The position numbers and the translations under genes are program-made. Positions 39,813-43,452 of a stretch of 43,452 bases of DNA are shown one piece after another. Position 1 is the stretch's first letter. Each line of letters opens with the position of its first letter. Source of the stretch: Micromonosporaceae bacterium (GTDB lineage: Bacteria > Actinomycetota > Actinomycetes > Mycobacteriales > Micromonosporaceae). Location: the NCBI GenBank assembly GCA_016926535.1, contig JAFGOK010000100.1, positions 1 to 43,452 on the forward strand. Reading direction: 5' to 3'. The notes below the pieces were generated by a model. It had not been told where the DNA came from and did no database searches. It saw only the letters and a list, made by a program, of their open reading frames with translations.

Positions 39813-40592
39813 ATGAAAGTAGTCGTCTTGGTAAAGTGCGTTCCTGATTCGCAACTCGCGAGAAGCCTGGTCGCGCCAAAATGGAACATGAAACGCTGCG
39901 ATGTGAGTGAGATTGTCTCCGAGTTGGATGAGTACGCCCTTGAAGAGGCGCTCCGACTTGCCGAGACGCACAGCGGTTCCGTGACTGCCGTGACTGTCGG
40001 TCCCGCCCGTGCAGTAAAGGCGGTGGAGACCGCGTTGCAGCGTGGTGCTGAGTCGGGCGTGCATATCATGGACGATGCGTTGGCCGGTTCAGACGTTGTC
40101 GCAACCGCAGTAGTATTGTCAGCCGCCGTGAGGCGACTGTGCCCGGATGTCGTGATCGCTGGTATGGCTTCCACGGACAGCGGGACGAGTCTTGTGCCGT
40201 CCATGATTGCGGAGATGCTTGGCTGGCCGTTGCTGGGTTGCGTCGACGAGGTCTTGACGGATGGTTCGGTACTCCGGGTACGGCGTGAACGCGATCATGG
40301 TCTGGAGGTTCTCGAAGCTTCCATGCCGGTGATTGTCACCGTGACGGACCGGGCCAGCGAGCCGCGTTTCCCGTCTTTCCGGACCATTCTGGCGGCGAAG
40401 AGGAAGACCATTCACAGCTGGTCGCTTTCTGATCTCGGAATCTGCTCCAGCGAGGTCGGGTGGGACGCCGCGCGAACCTCGGTGGAGTCGGCTGTGGAGC
40501 GCCCATCACGTGGTGCCGGACACATTGAGAAGGATGAGGGGCACGGTGGCATTCGGCTGGCTGAGTTCCTGTTGGAGAGAAACCTGTTGTGA
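39813..40592 (+). CDS. fixA: Electron transfer flavoprotein beta subunit
   Basis: MKVVVLVKCVPDSQ, DEYALEEALRLAE, DVVIAGMASTDSGTSLVPSMIAEMLGWP; GGGAGGAG RBS. Confidence 0.93.
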   Translation: MKVVVLVKCVPDSQLARSLVAPKWNMKRCDVSEIVSELDEYALEEALRLAETHSGSVTAVTVGPARAVKAVETALQRGAESGVHIMDDALAGSDVVATAVVLSAAVRRLCPDVVIAGMASTDSGTSLVPSMIAEMLGWPLLGCVDEVLTDGSVLRVRRERDHGLEVLEASMPVIVTVTDRASEPRFPSFRTILAAKRKTIHSWSLSDLGICSSEVGWDAARTSVESAVERPSRGAGHIEKDEGHGGIRLAEFLLERNLL

Positions 40593-40640
40593 GTGGGTCG
40601 CAGACCTCCGGGTCTTCCTCGGGGTGCTTGGAGGTTCCAG

Positions 40641-41714
40641 TTGTCGAGCGTCTATGTACTAATTGATCGTCCGCACGGTGAGGTTTCCGAGGCGGCATTG
40701 GGACTGCTCACCCTTGCTGGACAATGGGGCGACCCCGTTGCGATCGTCCTGAGCGAACGCGCTTCGGATGAGGGATGCGACCGCGACAGCGCGGGTATCG
40801 AACCGTCGGAAATGGTTGCCCTGTCGAGAGCTGGAGCGGTCGAGATCATCGTTGCTCGGCCAGTTGGCGTCTCTCCGGAGTCTGGCTGCGTGGTCCACTC
40901 GGGCGAACTGATGACCGACGCCGCCACTGCTGCACTCTCCGAGCGGCGTACGGCAGCCGAACTAGCCGATGTCGTTCTGGCCAGCGGCACTCCTGAGGGT
41001 CGAGAGATCGCAGGCAGACTCGCGGTGAGGTTGAAGGCAGCAGTCATCACGGATGTCGTCGCGCTCTTGCCGGTCACCTCGGACTCCGGATTTCGTGTCA
41101 AGAAGACAGCGCTCGCTGACGCATTCGAAGTGATCGTTCGCAGCACCCGAAGGGCGGCGGTCATCGTCGTTGCGCCTGAAGTGGCGTCGGCGGTATGGGC
41201 GAAGACCTGCGAGACGGCTGTCTTCCGTGACGTGGTGCCGCGGGTTCGTCCGCTGAAGTGCCCCCTCCGTATGGGAACTTCAGCGATTCGAGTCGTTGAA
41301 CGTCGGGCAAGAGACATGTCGGAACGTCCGGATCTCTCCAAAGCAAAAGTCGTCGTGGCTGGCGGTCGGGGCACTCGAGGGGATTTCACATCGATCGAGG
41401 CTCTCGCCGACGCACTGGGCGGAGCCACCGCGGCGTCGTGGGCAGCAGTGAGTGCGGGCTGGTGCAGCGCCGATCGGCAAGTGGGGCAGACAGGTCAACG
41501 GGTGTCGCCGCGCCTGTATGTGGCCGCTGGCATCTCTGGATCCGTTCACCACAGGGTCGGAATGCAAGACTCACAGGTTGTCGTTGCCGTGAACAAGGAT
41601 CCCGACGCACCCATTTTCGGGATCGCTGACTTCGGTATCGTAGGTGACCTGTTCACTGTCCTGCCGCAGGCCGTCGAGGAGATTGCGAGGATCAGGGGAA
41701 GGATAGGTACCTAA
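40641..41714 (+). CDS. fixB: Electron transfer flavoprotein alpha subunit
   Basis: VYVLIDRPHGEVSEAALGLLTLA; C-terminal YVAAGISGSVHHRVGMQDSQVVVAVNKDPDAPIFGIADFGIVGDLFTVLPQ; TTG start with GGAGG. Confidence 0.93.
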   Translation: MSSVYVLIDRPHGEVSEAALGLLTLAGQWGDPVAIVLSERASDEGCDRDSAGIEPSEMVALSRAGAVEIIVARPVGVSPESGCVVHSGELMTDAATAALSERRTAAELADVVLASGTPEGREIAGRLAVRLKAAVITDVVALLPVTSDSGFRVKKTALADAFEVIVRSTRRAAVIVVAPEVASAVWAKTCETAVFRDVVPRVRPLKCPLRMGTSAIRVVERRARDMSERPDLSKAKVVVAGGRGTRGDFTSIEALADALGGATAASWAAVSAGWCSADRQVGQTGQRVSPRLYVAAGISGSVHHRVGMQDSQVVVAVNKDPDAPIFGIADFGIVGDLFTVLPQAVEEIARIRGRIGT

Positions 41715-42299
41715 CTCGCGTCCCGTCGACGCACCGGGACCGACCGGTTGTGAGCCTCTGAATACAACCGCGGAGGGGGAACAGAGACGGAGAGACATTC
41801 TGACATTGTCGAATCGTTCGTTGTCAACTTCAATGACATTTGGCTGCCTTCCCCACTCCGCGAACCCCAGGTGCTGATAGAGTTCAATAGCCGCATGATT
41901 GTTGCCACGAACACTGAGCGAGAGCATCTCAAGGTCGGTCTTGCTGGCCGACTGAATTAGGCGCTGGACAATCTCCTTTCCGATACCCCTGCCTTGACAG
42001 GTCGGGAGTACCATGACTTTCTCAACCTCGGCGGAATGGGCAAGATAGGGCTCCGTTCGGCGTCTCCAGTGTCCCATTCCTACGACGGTCTCGTCGTACA
42101 GGGATACGAAGAAACAGGAGTGACCACGATGGACAGTATCGAGAAGGCTGTTCAGCCAGATGGCGACCTCATCTCGTGAGGGTGGCTGAGAGTAGCCGAT
42201 CGCCCCACCGGTCATCACTACTTCTCTGAGGAGATTATGGATACCATCCACCAATTCAGTTGTCGCATTCCGCGTCTCGACACAGATCCGTCTCTCCAT
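41571..42299 (-). CDS. GNAT N-acetyltransferase
   Basis: VEKVMVLPTCQGRGIGKEIVQRLI acetyl-CoA motif, HAAIELYQHLGFAEWG; C-terminal extension antisense to fixB is doubtful. Confidence 0.8.
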   Translation of the reverse strand: MERRICVETRNATTELVDGIHNLLREVVMTGGAIGYSQPPSRDEVAIWLNSLLDTVHRGHSCFFVSLYDETVVGMGHWRRRTEPYLAHSAEVEKVMVLPTCQGRGIGKEIVQRLIQSASKTDLEMLSLSVRGNNHAAIELYQHLGFAEWGRQPNVIEVDNERFDNVRMSLRLCSPSAVVFRGSQPVGPGASTGRELGTYPSPDPRNLLDGLRQDSEQVTYDTEVSDPENGCVGILVHGNDNL

Positions 42300-42543
42300 C
42301 AGTACCCCAGCCTCTCGTGACTTGCAACATCGGCCCCAATTTCCTGCGATGCTGCCGATCTGGAGGCCAAAGGATATCGCTGAACCCGGTAGTGTGCAGG
42401 TCCACAGGTCTGGCGTAACTATCGTGATAAATATCTGTTAATGCCGCATAAGCTTCGAAAGGAGCTAATGGGGTCTGGGGCGAACGTACTGGGTCGCCAG
42501 GCGCGCATGCAGGGGGATTCCATAGTCGGCAATAGCTTGTTGA

Positions 42544-42900
42544 TCAACGTTTGAGTGCCGCAGACAGGACCGGCAGGATCCGCATCCGGTCCGCCGCGAT
42601 ACTCTCGGTCAACCGTTTGACCTGGGAGATCCCCGCCATCCGGAACAAAGACAAGACCAGGTTCCGCAGGAGCGCCATGGACTGCGGGCCGTTGCCGATG
42701 TAGGCACCCTGGGCATCCTCGCCGAAAACAACGTCGCGGGACCAGTGCACAAGATTCTCTATGTCCCAGTGTTTCCTGACGAATCCGGCGATCCGGGCAG
42801 GTGTGGCCCGGCGGGCCGGCAGGCTCGTGACCCCGTAGACGACCTCCTTGCTGACCCGCACCCCGAACGCATCGAAGCGCTCCCGGAGCATCCGGAACAG
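42544..42900 (-). pseudogene. ISAs1-family transposase, 3' remnant
   Basis: RKHWDIENLVHWSRDVVFGEDAQGAYIGNGPQSMALLRNLVLSLFRMAG is the ISAs1 C-terminal signature; N-terminal part absent. Confidence 0.8.
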
Positions 42901-43184
42901 GGTGTGTCAAGTAGGTGTAGCCAGATATCTACAGAGCGTTATCTGGAAATTGCAGTGTGGAGTTTGCGCAGGTCCGTGCTCTGTTGAGCTGCTCCTGGCT
43001 TCCTGCAAATACACCCGCAAGCCTGCCCGTTCACGGGCGGGTAGTTGACAGGAATCGGGTTTTTGATCTCCCTGGCCGCGATGGCCGAGGGTGCGTCCCT
43101 TGGCGAGGGCCGCCTGCTGGCGGGTCCCGGCCGATGGTGCACGGAGCGTGATGGCCAAGCGGGGCCTGGCCGGTCGGACTCGGA

Positions 43185-43203
43185 GTGCTAGCATTGATAG
43201 CAC
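43185..43203. promoter_or_regulatory. Operator-like inverted repeat GTGCTA-N7-TAGCAC
   Basis: Perfect 6-bp arms 16 nt upstream of the antitoxin ATG. Confidence 0.6.
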
Positions 43204-43218
43204 TAGGGGGTGGTCGTC

Positions 43219-43452
43219 ATGGCCGCAGTCACCATCCGCAATCTCGACGATCGGATCAGGGAGCGTCTCCGGGTCCGTGCCGCGATGAATGGCCGGTCGA
43301 TGGAGGCGGAGATTCGGGTGATCCTCGCCGACGCCGTTGCCGACTCCCCTGAGGGGAGTGATCTTTTCTCGACCCTGCTGGACCGGTTCGGCCAGGTTGG
43401 TGGGGTCGACCTTGAGTTGCCCCGGCGGGCCACTCCGGCCAGGGCCGCGGAC
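43219..43452 (+). CDS. FitA/VapB-type (RHH) antitoxin, truncated by window edge
   Basis: MAAVTIRNLDDRIRERLRVRAAMNGRSMEAEIRVILADAV matches FitA-like antitoxin; no stop before window end. Confidence 0.8.
   Translation, partial: MAAVTIRNLDDRIRERLRVRAAMNGRSMEAEIRVILADAVADSPEGSDLFSTLLDRFGQVGGVDLELPRRATPARAAD

Noticed and set aside
19899-42900. Two transposase remnants as halves of one IS split by the cluster
   Set aside because: Both are on the minus strand but the N-terminal-containing piece is at the lower coordinate, the wrong order for a simple split, and it already carries its own C-terminal end.

Overview
The window is a high-GC actinomycete secondary-metabolite gene cluster with partial mobile-element remnants at about 19.9 kb and 42.5 kb. 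At its core (about 18.0-29.7 kb) is an amino-group carrier protein (LysW-type) pathway: LysX-like ligase, LysW-like carrier (57 aa, absent from the supplied ORF track), LysZ-like kinase, LysY-like reductase, LysK-like M20 deacylase, a split transketolase, a DegT-type PLP aminotransferase and a StrB1-like amidinotransferase. A PAPS-type sulfotransferase, CysD/CysN and a sulfonate-type ABC transporter form a sulfation module. Next to the aminotransferase is a translationally coupled pair of poorly characterised proteins (196 and 350 aa) that I propose as candidates for the two-subunit AziU3/U2 (Vzb10/11)-type aziridine-forming enzyme. Together these point to a guanidino-aziridine (vazabitide/azinomycin/ficellomycin-like) product. 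Elaborations include a C-A-PCP-TE NRPS with a degenerate condensation motif, a tandem acyl-CoA dehydrogenase pair, ETF plus an EtfD-like membrane Fe-S protein, TldD/TldE, tandem ATP-grasp ligases, a FemAB-like transferase, two MFS transporters and StrR-like and LuxR-type regulators. All assignments come from reading motifs by eye; no database search was run. Whether this equals a described cluster could not be determined.
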